Under the pieces are notes generated by a model. That model ran no database searches. It had not been told where the DNA came from and worked only from the letters and a program-made list of their open reading frames with translations. A DNA stretch of 6,175 nucleotides. Source: JANXSS01 sp025356535. GTDB taxonomy: Bacteria > Pseudomonadota > Gammaproteobacteria > Burkholderiales > Burkholderiaceae_D. The stretch is from assembly GCA_043762325.1 (NCBI GenBank), contig JAYUMU010000068.1, positions 1 to 6,175 of the forward strand, written 5' to 3'. Each line of letters opens with the position of its first letter. Positions within the stretch are counted from its first letter, which is position 1. A program made the translations under genes and the position numbers. Below, piece after piece: positions 5,244-6,175 of this stretch.

Positions 5244-5250
5244 AACTGTC

Positions 5251-5772
5251 ATGGATCAAGCCGACCACTCTACCGTGCCCGCCACCCGCGACGGCGAGCT
5301 TGAGCTGATGCAGGCCACTGCTGCCGGACGCCGGCTGGGCGCGGCGATGGTGGTCCTTCTGATCGCGGGTTTGGCCGGCTTCTGGTGGTTGATCCTGCCT
5401 TGGATACAATCGGCTTTCGGCCCGTTGCCGTCTTCGGAAGCGATCGAGCGCATCAAGATCGGCTTTGCGATCCTGGCATTGATCGTCACTGCGCTGGCGG
5501 CAGTGCTGGCTGCAACCGGGCAGCGCATCCTGCGCAGCCGGCAAGCGCCGCCGCCCGGCGCCCTGCTCTGGCGCGATACACAGATCGTGCGTGGCGATCG
5601 CGCACGCAGGACCGGTATTGCCTATTGCGTGACGGGCTTGTTGTGCGCCGCACTTGGGATCGGGCTGGGCGTCACAATCTGGAGCATGCTGGACCGGGTC
5701 AGTGCATCGATGTCGATTACCCTGCCGCCCGGTGTCACGATCCTGAAACAGACCCTTCCCGAACCGAAATGA
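5251..5772 (+). CDS. Small three-helix inner-membrane protein of unknown function
   Basis: This encodes 173 aa that I do not recognise as a named family. Three hydrophobic segments are clear: about residues 30-52 (rich in Val, Leu, Trp), 68-89 and 122-147. The N terminus is polar and acidic, with R27 R28 just before helix 1. The loop between helices 2 and 3 (92-120) is rich in Arg and prolines. By the positive-inside rule this loop and the N terminus should be cytoplasmic, and the C-terminal tail from 148 periplasmic. No catalytic motif or metal site is visible, and there is no signal peptide cleavage site. The start is supported by GAGGT 7 nt upstream. Its stop overlaps the start of the patatin-like gene (ATGA), so the two are very probably translated together, and a role linked to membrane lipids is a reasonable but unproven guess. 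The gene is real by codon pattern and coupling; only its function is open. Confidence 0.85.
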   Translation: MDQADHSTVPATRDGELELMQATAAGRRLGAAMVVLLIAGLAGFWWLILPWIQSAFGPLPSSEAIERIKIGFAILALIVTALAAVLAATGQRILRSRQAPPPGALLWRDTQIVRGDRARRTGIAYCVTGLLCAALGIGLGVTIWSMLDRVSASMSITLPPGVTILKQTLPEPK

Positions 5773-6175
5773 ATCCGCCGCAGCGACCGCACGCACTCGA
5801 CATCCATGCCGGCCCGAAGGCGCTGGCGCATCTGCGCGAGCATGGCCTGCGGCCACAGGACATCGCCATGGTGGCCGGCGCGGCCGGCGGACCGAAGGGC
5901 TTGATCCTGCAGGCGCTGGACCAGTGGCTGTTCGGCAGCTGGCTGCCTTCGGCGCCGCGCGAGCGGACCCTGATCGGCGCGTCGATCGGCGCCTGGCGCA
6001 TGGCCGCCGCCGCGCATGCCGACCCGGTCGCCGCCTTCGAGCGCCTCGGCCGCCTGTATTGCGAACAGCGCTATCCGCATAAGCCGTCGCCGGACTATGT
6101 CGCCGGTGTCTGCCGCCGCCTGCTGCATGATTTCCTCGATGGCCATGAAACCGAAGTGGTCGATCATGCGCAGCA
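5769..6175 (+). CDS. Patatin-like phospholipase/hydrolase, N-terminal part (3' end outside window)
   Basis: The ATG at 5769 overlaps the upstream stop by 4 nt (ATGA), and the frame stays open for 135 codons to the window edge, so the C-terminal part is missing. The protein shows the two N-terminal hallmarks of the patatin fold: a glycine-rich oxyanion-hole loop GAAGGPKG at residues 37-44 and the nucleophile elbow G-A-S-I-G at 70-74 with catalytic Ser 72, preceded by a hydrophobic beta strand (TLIG). Patatins use a Ser-Asp dyad to hydrolyse acyl esters of phospholipids; the Asp (usually a DGG/DGA motif) should lie downstream and cannot be checked here. The oxyanion loop reads GGPKG rather than the usual DGGGxRG, which marks a divergent subgroup. 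There is no signal peptide, so it is probably cytoplasmic or membrane-associated through its neighbour. Substrate is unknown. Confidence 0.85.
   Translation, partial: MNPPQRPHALDIHAGPKALAHLREHGLRPQDIAMVAGAAGGPKGLILQALDQWLFGSWLPSAPRERTLIGASIGAWRMAAAAHADPVAAFERLGRLYCEQRYPHKPSPDYVAGVCRRLLHDFLDGHETEVVDHAQ

Larger units (their letters stand above)
5014..5250 (+). other. Non-coding spacer with repeats and hairpins
   Basis: These 237 nt between pth and the membrane-protein gene contain no credible gene: short open frames exist on both strands but are low-complexity and end in or overlap pth. The spacer holds a possible promoter near its left end, a 7-bp hairpin (TGCGCAC 5062-5068 with GTGCGCA 5074-5080), a 12-bp tandem repeat at 5131-5154 and an 11-bp direct repeat at 5166-5176 and 5190-5200. 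I see no T-run that would make a pth terminator. Confidence 0.6.

Noticed and set aside
4979..5245. Short open frames in the post-pth spacer on both strands, with a VPGTVPGT-like repeat
   Set aside because: The peptide repeat simply translates the 12-bp DNA repeat; the frames overlap the pth end, lack ribosome binding sites and look like low-complexity noise.
4605..5303. Plus-strand open frame (232 codons) overlapping pth and the spacer
   Set aside because: It is a +2 shadow of pth, Arg/Ala/His rich, and continues through the repeats into the membrane-protein gene. There is no start signal or family feature.

Overview
This is a high-GC, gene-dense chromosomal segment whose complete genes all read on the plus strand. 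The gene order is TPR protein - lolB - ispE - tRNA-Gln - prs - rplY - pth - small membrane protein - patatin-like protein. This order, the long (CTC/TL5-type) form of ribosomal protein L25 and the sequence character of the proteins point to a betaproteobacterium, most likely Burkholderiales and plausibly Oxalobacteraceae (Herbaspirillum/Massilia-like). The family-level placement is inference from memory of such loci. No mobile element, CRISPR array or phage gene is visible.

Region by region. Positions 1-2276 hold the 3' part of a TPR-repeat gene, lolB (outer-membrane lipoprotein receptor) and ispE (MEP isoprenoid pathway kinase). They are packed with a 4-nt gap and then an overlap or short gap, so they look like one operon. 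Positions 2348-2424 are a complete tRNA-Gln(UUG) with encoded CCA, followed by a strong intrinsic terminator at 2489-2532. Positions 2593-3543 are prs (PRPP synthetase). A 108-nt leader with several stem-loops leads into rplY (3652-4308), which ends in a polyalanine/lysine tail and is closed by a textbook terminator at 4362-4397. pth (4429-5013) starts only 24 nt after the end of that terminator's T-rich tail. A 237-nt non-coding spacer (5014-5250) with tandem repeats, hairpins and a possible promoter follows. The window ends with a three-helix membrane protein of unknown function (5251-5772), overlapping by ATGA a patatin-like hydrolase (5769 to the window edge).

Functionally this is mostly housekeeping: lipoprotein delivery to the outer membrane (LolB), isoprenoid precursors (IspE), PRPP supply for nucleotides, His and Trp (Prs), and translation (tRNA-Gln, L25, Pth). 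The lolB-ispE-prs order with pth nearby is also found in E. coli, so it is an old conserved neighbourhood. The part least explained by known biology is the stretch after pth: a repeat-bearing spacer and a translationally coupled membrane-protein/patatin pair, where ychF often follows pth in proteobacteria. I found no convincing undescribed system; the findings below are modest leads.
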